Assembly: GCF_027172205.1 (NCBI RefSeq)
Contig: NC_070616.1
Coordinates: 13,630,001 to 13,694,000 of the forward strand
Source: Podarcis raffonei
Lineage: Eukaryota; Chordata; Lepidosauria; Squamata; Lacertidae
Direction: 5' to 3'
DNA length: 64,000 bases
The notes beneath the pieces are model-generated. The model was not told where the DNA came from and ran no database searches. It saw nothing but the letters and a program-made list of their open reading frames with translations. Positions within the stretch are counted from its first letter, which is position 1, and each line of letters starts with the position of its first letter. The translations under genes were made by a program, and so were the position numbers. This document shows positions 32,725 to 47,429 of the stretch, piece after piece.

Positions 32725-35700
32725 CTGCAAAGAGGAAGGCCCCCACAGAGAAGGGGAGGTCATGTTAGGCCAAGTGCAGCCCTTATTTATTGCATTCATA
32801 ACCCAACCGGGTCTCTCACTAGTTTGACAATCGAACCACACGGAGGTCTCTTCAGATTTGACTCAAGGGCAGGTTTTAGGATGCAGGTGGGCAGGGTAGG
32901 GAAACACACAGAGGGGTGAAATTTCAGTAGGCAGCTTCAGGTTAAAAAGGTAAAGGTAAAGGGACTCCTGACCATTAGGTCCAGTCGTGACCGACTCTGG
33001 GGTTGCGGCGCTCATCTCGCTTTATTGGCCGAGGGAGCCAGCGTACAGCTTCCGGGTCATGTGGCCAGCATGACTAAGCTGCTTCTGGCGAACCAGAGCA
33101 GCGCACGGAAGCGCCGTTTACCTTCCTGCCAGAGTGGTACCTATTTATCTACTTGCACTTTGACGTGCTTTCGAACTGCTAGGTTGGCAGGAGCAGGGAC
33201 CGAGCAATGGGAGCTCACCCCGTCGCGGGGATTCGAACTGCCGACCTTCTGATCGGCAAGTCCTAGGCTCTGTGGTTTAACCCACAGCGCCACCCGCGTC
33301 CCTAAGCTTCAGGTTAGGCTGAAGCAAACTGTGAAAGGAGTTTTATGCAACTTAATGCAGCCTCATGGGAAAACATTTTTTTTGGAAAATGAGCGGAGGA
33401 CTCATTGCATCCAAAGAGCAAGCCCTTGATTGAAACATCAGGAAGAACTTTCTGATAATAAGAGCTGTTCAACAGTGGAACAGACTCACTCAGGAGGTTG
33501 TGGACTCTCCTTCACTGGAGGTTTTTAAGCAGAGGTTGGGTGGCCGTCTGTCATGGGTGCTTTGGTTGAGATTTCTGCATTGCGGGGGGTTGGACTAGAT
33601 AACCCGTGGGCTCCCTTCCAACTCTAAAATTCTACAATTCAAATCCTATGTCTTAATTTTTAATGGCTCACAGCTCAGTGAGAGAGCAGAAGGCACCAGG
33701 TTCTGGGAGGAAACCCTGCTCAACAAATGGAACTCATGTTGGTTTTGAAGACAGATTCCCCATCGTTTTGGGAGACAGGCATCATTTTCTTTCAACTGAA
33801 ATTCGGCTCTTGAGATACACAGCCTTTTGGTGGAGAAGTTCAGCGGGACTGTCTCCTCTTACAGATATAACTGGAGATTGGAAAAGACCTTAGCCCAGTT
33901 GCAGAGCACCTGCTTTGCATGCCGTAGGTCTCAGGTTCAATCCACAATGGCATATCTAGGTAAGGCCAGGGAGCCACTTCCAGGAGTGTAGAGTAGCCTC
34001 ACTTCTGGGCTGAATTGAAGACCTGGAAGTTGCCTTAAGAGTCACCCAGGCCAACTCCTCTGCTCAAGGCAGGCTCTTCAAGGCAGGACAGACACAGCAA
34101 CCGTCTGCTTGCATACCTCCTCACTAAAGGAGAGTCCACCTCCTCCTGAGTCAGCTCATTCCGGTCTCGGAGCAGCTGAGGAAATTAGGAAATTTCTCCC
34201 AAGCATTTAGCCAAAAATTCTGCTCCTCTGCAGTTCCCAGCTGCCAGTTCCGGGTCTCGGCCTCCTTTTCCTGCCTGCTCCATCTTCTGCAGCTCAGAGA
34301 GGCAAAGGGACTGCAGCAGCAGCAGCCTCAAGAGAGGGCTCTGCACACCCACAACCAAGCCCCCACTCACCCGCACACGTAGATGTGCCCATTTCCTTCG
34401 TGGATCAGCTTCCAGACATTCTCCTTGTTCTTCTTCAACAGGTGCTGGACGTAAATCTAGAGAAGCAAAAGCAGGTTGAGGGGGTGGGATGGGGAATAGA
34501 AGCTGTTCAAGCTTGTGAAGTCTCCCAACTGTATCCTCTGCAGTCGTATCATAAGAAGCACAAAGCAACTTCCCACCTACCCAAACTCACTCACTCTCAA
34601 AACACACATAGGCAAACTTGGCCCTCCAGGTGTTTGGGGACTACAACTCCCATCATCCCTGAACACTGGTCCTGTTAGCTAGGGATGATGGGAGTCGTAG
34701 TCCCAAAACATCTGGAGGGCAGAGTTTGCCTATGCCTGCCTTAAACGCTTTAGTTCGGCCCTTTCCAAGTTTGCTGGGGCTGATGGGAGTTGTAGTCAAA
34801 ACATCTGGAAGGTGCCGAGTTGGCATACCGTGTGGCATCCACTAGGAGCAGCCAACATGGTAACTTCCAGGTGTTGATGGACTCTAGCCCCCATCAGTCC
34901 CCCAGGAAGCACAGGCAATGGCCAGGGATTATGGGAGTTGTATTCCAGCAACACCCGGAAGGCATTACAGAATCTTATCCTCTGCTTCATTAAAACACAC
35001 ACACACACACACACACACACGGAAAAGATTCTAGTCCTTATGATTGCAAAGGTGACTTGGCACATTTAAACGGAGAGGAGCTAAGGAAGACAACTCCGCA
35101 GAAGGGCCTAGGTGGACAACTGCAGTGGCCCTACCACACACTCGATCAGGATCATATATATTGGCCAGGCAAGAGTTCTTTGCCATGATGCCATGTTTCT
35201 CAGCTGCATGGGGGGGGGGAGAGACAAGGGGGCGCCCCTCCTCTCCCATCAGTGCAACCCCCTTCCCCACCCCCTGAAGGGGCCTGTCATCCCTTAGAAG
35301 TGATTTGTGTGCTGCCTTCACTTTTCAGATGCCCCACTGCTGATCTCTTCCTCCTTTTTATGCTGATGCTCTTATGACAATTTGCATTTCATCCTGCATT
35401 CCTTATTGGAGTTGCAATTATATAACTGTGTTGATCCTTACGCCAGACAGATAGGACGTTGTGAAATTTATGTTGCATGCGGTGAACCGCCACGTGGCCT
35501 TCGGATGAAGGATGGTACATCAATTTAATTAAGAGGAGGAAGACAAGAATGAAAAGGAGGAGGGCGATGGCCTCACTGCAGTGTCAGAATTACACTTGAC
35601 AGATAAAGCCCTGCAAAAATCAAGGGAGGTGTACAGAATCACAGAGTTGGAGGAAGCCCAGAGGATCATCTAGTCCAACGCAGGAATACCTTCTGAGGTT

Positions 35701-38700
35701 GGTCCCTGGAGAAAGCGACGTTGAGCTGAGTGAGGGCCCCTTCCTTGAGAAGCTTGGCCAGCTCCTCCTTGTAGAGGTAGTCCTCGTTCTCGTGCCGACA
35801 ACCGTAATAAAGCACCGTCTCGCCCACATCCTTGCCTGAAATGGAAAAAAAAACCCGTCCTTCACTCTGGTGCAACTTATTGACAGGGCTTGCGATGGAG
35901 GCTGCCTACTGCACCTCTGCGTGAAACCCTGCTCTGAACTGGCCTCCCAATTGCAAGACTCATTTTATTTTATTTTATTAAACTTGTATCGTGCCCTTAC
36001 AAAGGAGCTCAGAGAGAAAGAAGTAGGTTGTGGGGTGCCATCTAGTTTTCCCTCCCAAGGTGCCAGAGCCAAGACAGGGAGGAGTGCCCTCATTCTGATT
36101 TGGTTTCAGGCAACGCCAACATTGCCTGGCAGCGTTGACATCCATTGCATCAGGAAGTCAGTTCAGAGCAAGGGCAACGCTTCACGCCCTTGCTCTGATT
36201 GGACTTCACAACATTACTATGTCGCCTGGCAGCACTGGCCTACAAAGCACTGTTAAGTCAAATCAGAGCTAGACAGTGCTTTAGGCTCCCACCCCAGCAT
36301 TTTACAGGGAAAAAGAACTGCAGAAGCCATGGAGAAGCCAGAGGTTTCTACAGAGATACTTCTCCATCTAAGTCATGCAAGGACAAATTTCAGGCAGGCA
36401 AGAGCAGTTGCAGCAGGCACAGAGCACAGCCAATGAGCGGCCAGAGTCCCACAGCACTCTAGGCCTTGAGATCCCTCACCCCTAGTGCAGATTGTGGAAT
36501 TCAACAACAAGCCATCCCATTTGCCACTGGCATGGCCAATCAGAGCCCAGTAAAGGGGGTGGGCTTGTTTGGGACGGCACCCACCTTGCTGCTTGAGCCA
36601 GCCCCGCTCCTGGATGAAGCCCATGAAGGGGGCAATGCCAGTGCCAGGCCCGATCATCAGGACGGGAGTGCTAGGCTTGAACGGCAGGCGGAACTGGGAC
36701 TTCCGGACATACATGGGCACTGTGGACTTGTGACCGTTCTCGTTGGGCTGCTTGTTCTTCAGCCAGCTAGTGGCCACCCCTTTGTTGATGCGGTCCGTCT
36801 TGGTCTTGTACTCCACCAGCACAGCGCAGATGTGGATGGAGTTGGGTTGCACCTGGGAAGAGAGGGAGAAGGCTGATGGCAGGGTTGGTGGAGGAGCTTC
36901 AAGTCACAGGCCTGGGCCAATGACACTGGAGGAACAACCAGCGACGGTCCTGCAGATGATCCCAGTGACCAAGCCGGGATAGAACGGCTCAGCAAGCCCT
37001 GTCTTCCTCTCCCCCACCCTTCGCCCCCAAAGGTATCCAGGCTGCTGCATTAAAATGAAACACCATGAAGGGCCAGGCACGGAATGCCAACTGTCAGTGC
37101 AGCTGGCGTGAGGGAAGTAGGAGGTCAGTTTGACCAGTCCTGGGGGAGGAATCCTCACTAAAAAAAAAAAAGGACCCCTGGACGGTTAAGTCCAGTCAAA
37201 GGCGACTACAGGGTTGCAGCGCTCACCTCGCTTTCAGGCCAAGGGAGTCGGCATTTGCCCACAGACAGCTTTCCGGGTTATGTGGCCAGCATGACTAAAC
37301 CATTTCTGGCGCAACGAAAACCAGAGCGCATGGAAACGCCGTTTACCTTCCTGCCTCAGCAGTACCTATTTGAGTACTAGAACTGGCATGCTTTGGAGCT
37401 GCTAGGTTGGCAGGAGGGACGCGGGTGGTGCTGTGGGTTAAACCACAGAGCCTAGGACTTGCCGATCAGAAGGTCGGCGGTTCAAATCCCGTTGCTCGGT
37501 CCCTGCTCCTGCCAACCTAGCAGTTCGAAAGTACGTCAATGTGCAAGTAGATAAATGGGTACCGCTCCGGCGGGAAGGTAAACAGCGTTTCCGTGCGCTG
37601 CTCTGGTTTGCCAGAAGCGGCTTAGTCATGCTGGCCACATGACCCGGAAGCTGTGCGCCGGCTCCCTTGGCCAATAAAGCGAGATGAGCGCCACAACCCC
37701 AGAGTCTGTCACGACTGGACCTAATGGTCAGGGGTCCCTTTGCCTTTACCTTTAGGTTGGCAGGAGCAACAGAGATTTGAACCACCAACCTTCTGATCAA
37801 CAAGCCCAAGAGGCTCAGTGGTTTAGACCCCCCCCACGTCCCTAACCTCCACTAAAGGCTAGCGCTGGCAGATGGAAAGAACTGAATGCCACACATTAAC
37901 CAGCAGACAAGGCCTGGTAGGGTGAGAACCTGAGGAAGCCCTGGAACACCTCCCTCCCCCCCCTCTCTGCGCCTCCCAGTGCTCACCTTGGACGTCGAAG
38001 CGATGGAATAGTAGCGAGCCTGCAGGCGGGGCAGCAGCTCGCAGAGGTGGTCAATGGGGGGCCGGAGGGAGGGCGTGTCCTGCAAGATGGCCAGGATGTT
38101 CCTCCGGGCTTCAACGACCCAGCTGAGGTACAGCGACTGCGTGGATCAAGGAAAGAAAAGACGCCCTCCAGTGAGCCACATATTATGCTGGGCAGGCCCA
38201 CAAAGAGATGCACTTGCTCGTCAGTGGTTCCTAAAGGCAGAAGTAGCACCCCCTGGGGGCAGGGGCGGTGGGAGGACCTGGGGGTGGGATGCTAAAAGGC
38301 AAGGAGGGCTGTTGGGGGGGTGATCCCGGAGGTGTACATTTTGCTATGCATTTTGTGGTTTTTATATTGTAATTTTATGTTGTGAACTGCCCCAAGCTCT
38401 ACAAGCGTAGGGCAGTATACAAATAATAAATAATAATAATAATAATGATGATAATAATAATGATGATGATGATGTAGCTAAAAGCTGGTATCACTGGATC
38501 AAGTTCATCCATTTTGTTGAATTAAACTAAATAGTTTTAATGGGATTAATTAATTAAATGTGTCATTTGTTGCTTCTGTTTTAAATTTTATTCTGTTAGT
38601 GGGCTGTGCAATCCACTCTTCTGAATAATGCTTTTTGGAGGGGAGGGGGTGAGTTCATGGAACTCAAAGGGGACAGCGGCCCAAAAAAGATTTGGGAATT

Positions 38701-40106
38701 ACTGAGCTACAGGCCGTCCCCAGAAGAGGTGCGCCTCCCTGCCCTCACTTGTTAGAATAACCCACAATGATGCGTGCAGACACAGAGAACTAAGAGGAGA
38801 TTTCAGTGCAAAAGGACTGTAAGGTCAGTTCTATTGCAGAAGACAAATACTTAAGGCTGAACAGACTTGAGCATGTGCTCAGATTAAGAATTTGTTTTCA
38901 GCACCATGAAGGATCCAAGCTGGTAGGGATGAGGAGACAAAGGGGATTCTCTCTCTGATCAGAGCCCTGGAAAGTCACTGCTGGTTTGCAAGGAAAATCC
39001 TAGCGGGAGGAGACCACTTGTTGCTCCCTGTCCTACCCAGCTAAGTGTGAGCTGGTCACCTGAGCTCACCTCCCTCCTGTCAGCTCAGTCAAGGGTCTTG
39101 TAAACAAACGCAGGGGTGAAAGATCATTTGAGCGCAGATCATCTCTATGCTTACGTGAGCTGAAAAAGCAAGTCCTTCTGGGGCGAAAAATCAGGGCAAA
39201 CCTCCAGCTATTTAAATTTCGAGAACTGCCGTTCTGGAAACTGGACGGTTCATCGGCTTGACGTAACAAAAGGGAATCAATTGGAAGGGCTCCTGGGTTA
39301 GGGGATGGGGGGAGAATACGAGTTTTTGCCTCTCAGCAATCAAAGCAGGAATCAGACATTCACTGAGGTGAAGCCACAGACAGGGAGTATGTGATTCACC
39401 TCTCTTCAACCACCAGATGCTGTTTCCTGCTGGACCACTGAACAAGACTCCTCTAACTCTTGATAGGGAAAGGGTTAAGCAGGCACAGGCACGCACATGC
39501 ACACACTTGGCTGAAAAGCAGCCCCTGCCCCACTCAGCGTACCCACCACGCCCGACACACAACGACCAGCTCTGGAATTGCAGAACCCTAATCAACGTTT
39601 TCCGAGACATCGCCTCCACGCCACTAGGGGGAGCTAGCTGCAGAGGGTGTGGCCGGGACCTACCTTGCCTTCGGTGTGGGAGGAGGCCATCTTGCGCAGG
39701 TGCTCCTGCTGGGTGGCGTCCGTGGCGTACTGCGCCAGCTCGTAGAGGACGTTGGTGCGGGGCGGGTTCGTGATGTCCAAGTAGTAGGTCAGGGCTGTGC
39801 GGTAGGTCGTGGGGCAAGGGAACGGGTGCTTCTTGTTGGACTCCTCTGCAGGAAGGAGGCGGAGAGGGGAGAGTTGGGGAGCTGCGCTGCCACAAAGTAC
39901 AGCTGCGGGGGTCTTTTTCTGAAAGTCCAAGCAGCTCCCCAACCCTTTGGTGGGCTTGCATGGGCTACGATTATCAAAGCAGTTTGATGCTGCTGTTCGT
40001 GGTCTCAATTTGGAAATGGGGTTTCCCCTATATAGAGCCCCAAGAAACCTGGGGATGCCCTGTGAGTGGTTCCATCAGCTATGGAAGTCCACGTGACTGG
40101 GGCTCA

Positions 40107-40142
<36 letters not shown>

Positions 40143-43100
40143 TAATAATAATAATAATAAAATTTATTTATACCCCGCCCATCTGGCTGGGCTTCCCCAG
40201 CCACTCTGGGTGGCTTCCAACAAAATATTAAAATACAGTAATGCATCAAACATTAAAAGCTTCCCTAAACAGGGCTGCCTTCAGCAGTGGTCTCTCCCAC
40301 TCTGCAATTTTCCCATTTTCTCTCTCTTGAGATTAAGGCAGACCCCCACTCTCACTGAGTTTTGGTGGCAGAAGCGACTCCCCTGTGAAAAAAAGGCTGC
40401 AGCTCTTGGGACTTTTTAGCTTAGAGAAAAGGCAAGTGAGAGATGACAGGATAGAAGTTTTCCAGAGATGGAGAGAAGATAAAGTTTCAACCAGAGAAGA
40501 ATGGCGGACTAAATAGATGGATTATGCCGAACTGGCAAAAATGACCGGAAGAATCAGAAATCAGGAAGACCAAAATTTCAATAAGGAATGGGGAAAGTTT
40601 ATAACTTATCTTAAAAACCATTGTAAACAGTTAAAACCGTTAGTAGGACTGGAACACCACTTGTAGTTTAATGGTGAATTCTGGACATAATGGAGATGTA
40701 AAAGATTTTGATTATCATAAAAGATGCAGGAGGAAATGATTAACAATAGGACCCACAAAGGGAGGAGGGAACTCCAGAAGATTCTTTGGAATCTTGTTTT
40801 TATGTTGTATATTGGATATGTGATTGTAAGTGGATAGAGAAAAATGGTTCCCTCCCTCTCATGGCAGTAGAACTCATGGGGCATCCCATTTAACTGAATG
40901 TTGGAAGTTTGGGGACAGACAGAAAAAAGTCCTTCTTCACTCAGTTAAACTATGGAACTCCCTCCCACAGGAGGCTGTGATGGCCACCAACTTGGATGGC
41001 TTTAAAATGTTATCAAGGGCTAATAGCCACAATGGCTATGCTCTGCCTTTGCAGCTGGAGGCATAGATGCTTCTGAATACCAGTGGCTGGAAACCTCAGG
41101 AGAGCAGGGGGCTCTTGGGCTTTCTTGTGGGTTTCCCACAGGCATCTTGGTGGCCACTGTGAGAAGAGGATGCTGGACTAGATAGGCCACTGGCCTGATC
41201 CAGCACGGCTCTTCTCAAGTTCTTTTGAAGGGAACTCGTGCAAGCCCATTCACGCTTAAAATCAGAGAGGCTCAACTGAAGAAAGATAACAGCAAATGAA
41301 TGGGACAAGCAAGAAGAAATGAGCGTTACGAGAACCGACACCCTGAACGGCCTCAATTGGCCACCGGGCAAGGAGCCTGCCTGAGGGAAAGCCAAACTCC
41401 TCAAAGATTCTGGGCAAATGGAAAGAAACTGCAGATGACAGAGTTATTCAAGGCACTCCTGGGTCTCCACCACCACTTAACTGTGAACTCAATGGGGTGA
41501 AAAAGCAGAAAATGCATGGGCGATCTCAGGTTCATCAAGAGCATGGGAAAAGGTTCTGGAAGGCAGGCTAGACTTCAAGCCAAGGAACCAGATTGGACAG
41601 CTGGGCGCCAAACAGCTTTAGATCCAGAACCTCATGGGAAGAGAAACTGGTTCTGCCAGAAAGCTCATTCCAACTTGGATAGCTGTTTTGTTTTTCTTAT
41701 TTTACAAAAAGCTTCTTTGCACCAACATGGAATTAGATTGTGCAAGCAGAAGCAAGTGTTGTACAGCAAGTGCAACTCTGCGCGATGCCATAAGAGCGTT
41801 CAGATTTGGAAATGCCTATGTGAGTAGACAATTTCATCAGATTCTTGGAGAGTTACGCCTACTGCGCTGTAGAAGGCGGGTGGACCTCTTGTTTGGTACG
41901 CAAAGGAGCACCAAGGAGGGGAGAAGATTAAGGGCGCATTTTATAATCATAGAATTGTTGAATTGGAAGGGGTCCCGAGGGTTATCTAGTCCAACCCCCC
42001 GCAATGAAGGATTCTGGGAAATGCAGCTAGTTGAGGGTGCTGAGAGTTGCTGGCAGGCCCCCATTCCCCTCAGGCAGTTACAATTACACTGAGAGCCAGT
42101 GTGGTGTAGTGGTTAAGAGCGGTAGTCACGTAATCTGGTGAACCGGGTTCGCTTCCCCGCTCCTCCACATGCAGCTGCTGGGTGACCTTGGGCCAGTCAC
42201 ACTTCTGTGAAGTCTCTCAGCCCCACTCACCTCACAGAGTGTTTGTTGTGGGGAAGGAAGGGAAAGGAGATTGTGAGCCGCTTTGAGACTCCTGAAGGGG
42301 AGTGAAAGGCGGGATATCAAATCCAAACTCTTCTTCTTCTTCTTCTTCCTAGCGTAGTTAAGCAATCAAACCCTCCTCACAAAGAACTATGGGAAATTTT
42401 AGCTCTGGGAGCTGAATAGGGGACTCCTAGAGACCCAGCACCCAAAACAAACTCCAGCTCCCAGACTTCTCTGAAGGAAGCCAGGATTCCTTATAGTGGT
42501 ACCAGAGTGCTTTGAATGTATTGTGTGAATGTGGCCATAGTGTGCTGTAAGGCGTTAAATGATAATAATGAAGGAGGTTTGGGTAAGGGTTGCCATATTT
42601 CAGAAATATGGCAAAGTTGTTGAGGGTTTATTTTGTTTTGGCCAAAGTTGCTGAGCTGCTTAATTTTTTTGCAAAATCTCAAAAAAAAAAGTAGTTTTTG
42701 AGCTATTTTTAAGGAAATTCACCAAAATCTAGACTTCCGGCCGGGCTTGCCATACATCCCAGACACTTCAGCGATTTCTGCCCAGACACTGCTCTCAGAG
42801 GAGGGTGCCTGTCTTATCTCCTAGTGAGCTGGTGACCTGAACTCACCTCCCTCCACTCAGCTAGGTCAAGGGTCTTGTAAACAAATGCAGGGGTGAAAGA
42901 TCATTTGAGCGCAGATCATCTCTACGCTTACATGAGCTATTTACATTTTGAGAACTGCCGTTCTGGGGACTGGACGGTTCATCAGCTTGACAAAATGAAA
43001 GGGAATAAATTGGAAGGACTGCTTTTCTGGGGCGGGGGAGAGAATACTCACCATCTAGATTGTTCAGGGAAATAACCATATCTAAATCTGCACCAAGGAT

Positions 43101-46100
43101 TTCCCCAAGCTGGTTGACCAGCGAAGTGTCGTTGGCTGGGTACACAGCGACGTGGTCCCCAGATTCGTATCTGGCAAAGAGATGAAGAGAGAGGCCTTGT
43201 CTCAGCTGGTCCGTCTTTCAGAGCAGAGCCCCACAACACACGCCATGAGCAAAACTCTCCCAGGCTGCATGGAATTGGGGTCAAGGAGACCAGATGGCAT
43301 CTCTAGGTAGGGCTGGGGGAGACCAGAAACCCTGCCTGAAACCCTGGTGAGCCACTGCCAGTTAGTGTAGACAATACTGAGTTAGATGGACTGTGGGTCT
43401 GACTATATTCCACTTAAAACGCAATTGAAGAAATACAGTGGGATAAATGCATCTGATCAGGTCTCAGCATGTGATTGTATAAGAGAGTGATTATTGCGCA
43501 AGGCTGGGATCTAGATTCTGTGTAGTGATCCGTGAAAATAATTCCGATCGGATCTTCTTGGACATCTCTAGGGTTGCCATATTTCAAAAGCTGATTCCAG
43601 AAGTATGGTGGCCCTATTCTGCATTCATGCACTTCGCTTCCTGGAAGTACGATTTCGAAACACCTGGGCTGTCAACACCTCATTGTCTAAATAGCAGCAT
43701 CAACTTAAGGAAGACATCGCATTGCTCGCTGTGAAATCCTGCACATTTATAGTTGGAACTGAAGTCCCATTGAGTTCAGCGGAGCTTACTCCCAAGGAAG
43801 AGAATACAGGATGACAGCCTAAGGGAGAGTTTCCAATATGCTGTATTAATTAGGCTAGAGACTGAGATCTGTGGCCCTTCAGATATCCTTGGACTCCCAT
43901 CATCCATGACCATCACACATCCTTGGCATTTTCTCCCTCCCCACCCCCCACCCCCCGCAAAAAAATCCATTTTAATAGAGGCCTCCCTAGTTCCAATCTT
44001 CCTTTATGCAAAATCATAAGCAAGGCATGGGGAAAGGATTGAAATACCAGAGAAAAACAGGCCCACTTTTAATTTAGGAGAATTTACACAAATTGTATTG
44101 GGGGTGGGGGGTGGGTAAGCAGAGTATTTGTACACTTCAGGGATCAGTTATGCCCTCAGAAAATGCAAGATGGTTAACATGCCTGGAAGTACAAAGCAAA
44201 ATGTTGTGTCGATTAAACACCAGGCAGGCAAGAGGTTCACGAAAGGCAAGAGGAAGTGTTTTTCTCCAGGCAACGTAAAACAAATGGAACTGCCATTTTC
44301 AGGGGGAGTCTATCTATGAACATCACTTGCTGGCAGGGAGGACAGGAGAGAGACTATTATCATGTTCTGCAGATGGGATCCCTGGAAGAGACATCTGTCT
44401 ACTGTGAGAATCAAGGGACAGCCCCAGACAGGTTCTGTTTTCTCCTGCTCCAGGAGAGCTCTTCAGATTTCAAGTCATGCAACAAACTCAAGGAAGATGG
44501 GGTATGCAGGTGAATCAAATCCATTCTTAGCCATTTTACCTGATTTTTGAGCCTGTAATATCCAGTTCCAGGTGCATGAGGTACCTGTCCCCGCCTTGGT
44601 TCAGCTTCCGGTTCACAGAAACAGGCGCCAAGAAGGGGTTCTTGGCATCGAACGGCCTGGAATGAACCAAGAAGACCCATTAGACTTATTGCCCCACGTA
44701 CCTGAAGTCATCGATTGCACTGCAGTGGGGACACGGGGTTTGACACTTCCAAGGATTGCCCCCAAATGAATGTGTTCTCCCACCCCAGTAATAGTAACAC
44801 CTTCACCCCAAGTTGAACTTCTCATTATTGGGAAGGATACCGGTAATCAAAATGAAGGTATTGCCAAAAATGTTATTTTTATTACAATCAAAAGCAATGC
44901 AGTTTTTCTTTTAGGCATTCTATGTGCCAAAAGACCAGAAAAGACTATTTATGTATGTGGCCACTGCTGCTCGGATGTTAATGGCCCAGAGATGGAAAGA
45001 AGACAAAGTCCCTGCCAGAGAAGAATGGCAGATTAAGTTGGTGGATTATGCCAAAATGGCAAAAATGACCAAAGGAATCAGAAGCCAGAAAGACCAAAAT
45101 TTTAATAAGGAATGGGGGAAATACATAACTTGCCTGAAAAACCATTGCAAACAACTAAAAACATTAGGACTGGAATAGCACTCGTATTTTAATGTTGAAT
45201 TTTGGGTATAATCAAGATGCGAAAGATTTGGATTAATATAAGAGATGCAGGAGGAAAAGGTTAATACCCACAAAGGGGAGGAGGGAAGTTCAGGAGATTC
45301 TTTGGAACCTTGTTTTTATGCTGGTTGTTGGATAATTGTAAAATTTTAAAAGCTGAAAAACTAAATAATAATAGTAGTAGCAGTAGTAGTAGTAGTAGTA
45401 GTAGAGAAGGTGTTACTATTAGCATATAAAGCCCTTAACAATTTGGGACCAGTTTACCTCTGAGATTGTCTTAACCCGATATACACACACTAGACTTCTT
45501 TGATCTATGGAACTAGTGCTGTTAGCAGTGCCATATAATACCTGTTCCACATGTGTAAGAGATTATGGAAGCACCTAAATTTTGGCTGCAGTAGACTATG
45601 GCTCTGGTAACCTGCAGGTCAATTACTGCAATGCTATTTGAGGCCCAAACTTACAACGACCCTTGGGGGGGGGGCAGTCCTGATACCAACCCTGCTGCTC
45701 CCACAAATGTGGCACTTACGGTTTTTGGTTCTCGTAGCTCTTGAGGCGGCCCATTTCACCCGTGTAAACCTTGTCGGGGCTGATGTCCGTGTGGACCACC
45801 AGCTCGTACTGCCGTATGCTGGAGAAGGAGAAGAAGGAGAAGTCAGAGGCAAGGACAAAATGGCCAGCTTCTCAGCTCTCCAGAGGACAACAGAGGAGAG
45901 CCAAGCAGATGGTACTGCCCAGTTCCTAGGCTTGGGACTGTTCCGGAAACATCGACAGGGGCCTGTGTGCGTGACCTGTGGCGTGACAGGGCCTTTTCAG
46001 GGGTGGTCCCCTGGGCAAAATTCAAGACAAGGGTCCTAGCATATAAAACCCTACACGGCTTGGGAGCCTAGTAGCTAAAAGAGTGCCTTCTGCGATACCA

Positions 46101-47392
46101 ACCAAATTTGACCCTGCGATCAGCAGGTGAGGCCTTGTTGGTGCTGCTGCCACTGGGGGCTGCCTAGATGGTGCTGACTCATGATGGGGCCTTTTCAGTG
46201 GTGGTTCCCCAATTTTGGAAGGCCTTCCCTAGTGAGGTGAACCTGCAGCAGGCATTTGAAATGCAATTCCTGTGGACTCCGGCGCATTGCTGGCTAAAGA
46301 CTACTGTTCCAAGCAAGCCCACGGGATCACCAGAAGAAATCATGTGTTTAACTTTTTAAACTGCTATTTAAAAAACTGAGCTGTGTTTTAGGTGTTTGTT
46401 GTTTTAAATGTGTCTAGAGTGTTCTAATCTGCTTTAAAATGTTGTTTTGCTTTTGTTTTAAACAGTACGCTGTTTGCTGCCTTGAGGAGGAAGGGTGGGA
46501 TATATTTTCAAGAAATAAAATTAATCATCATTAGACAGGACCAGGTTCAAAAGAGTTTACTGTTCCCATGTGGCAGTCTTGAGACAGAGACAATGGGTTG
46601 CATCAGACATAAAGGTAAAGGTAAAGGGACCCCTGACCAATAAGTCCACTCATGGCCGACTCTGGGGTTGCGGCGCTCATCTCGCTTTACTGGCCGAGGG
46701 ACCCGGTGTACAGCTTCCGGGTCATGTGGCCAGCGAACCAGAGCAGCACACGGAAACGCCATTTACCTTCCCGCCAGAGCGGTACCTATTTATCTACTCG
46801 CACTTTGACGTGCTTTCAGACTGCTAGGTTGGCAGGAGCTAGGTGAGCAACGGAAGCTCACCCCGTTGCGGGGATTCAAACTGCCAACCTTCTGATTGGC
46901 AAGTCCTAGGCTCTGTGGTTTAACCCACAGCACCACCCGCGTCCCTTGCATCAGACATACTCAAAAGTAAAACCTTTGAAAACAATGGGCAAGGTCCATT
47001 AACTTCATTCAGAGTGAAAGGTAGATGCATACACTCCAGAGGGGCCCAGCTGTGGCCACGCGGCAAGCCAACAGCAGAGCCCCATCTCCCACACTCAAAC
47101 TGATGCTCCATCTGCAGCAGTTCTCAATCCCACTACTGCCACCATCTCTTGGGACTGACCTTGTTTCGTCTCCTGTGGCTTCCACACCAAAATGTTCACA
47201 GACTGCCGGCCAGAACTGCTCACGCCACGTGATAAAATCTTCTTCCAGGCTGTCGAGAGAAGTGATGGCAGGGTAGGGGGTGGGAAGCAAAGTTGTCATT
47301 TAGAACAAAATAGCAGCAAGCTGAATGCCAGTGCACCGCCCTGAAGGAGGGGAGAGGTGCCAGACCATCCTGGGAGGGCACTGGACCAACCC

Positions 47393-47429
<37 letters not shown>

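Noticed and set aside
39212-39961. 249-codon minus-strand open frame overlapping POR exon 10
   Set aside because: It reads POR exon 10 in the wrong frame and continues into intron; the true exon is 39664-39845 in another frame.
42091-42170. tRNA-like head with intact-looking B box
   Set aside because: It is the 5' part of a Sauria-type SINE with its BovB-related tail, not a tRNA gene.
44924-45178. 84-codon open frame in POR intron 7
   Set aside because: It is the C-terminus of L1 ORF2 in a truncated copy.
46001-46540. Possible gene between POR exons 6 and 7
   Set aside because: Only CR1-like non-coding words and an aataaa tail are seen; no conserved reading frame.
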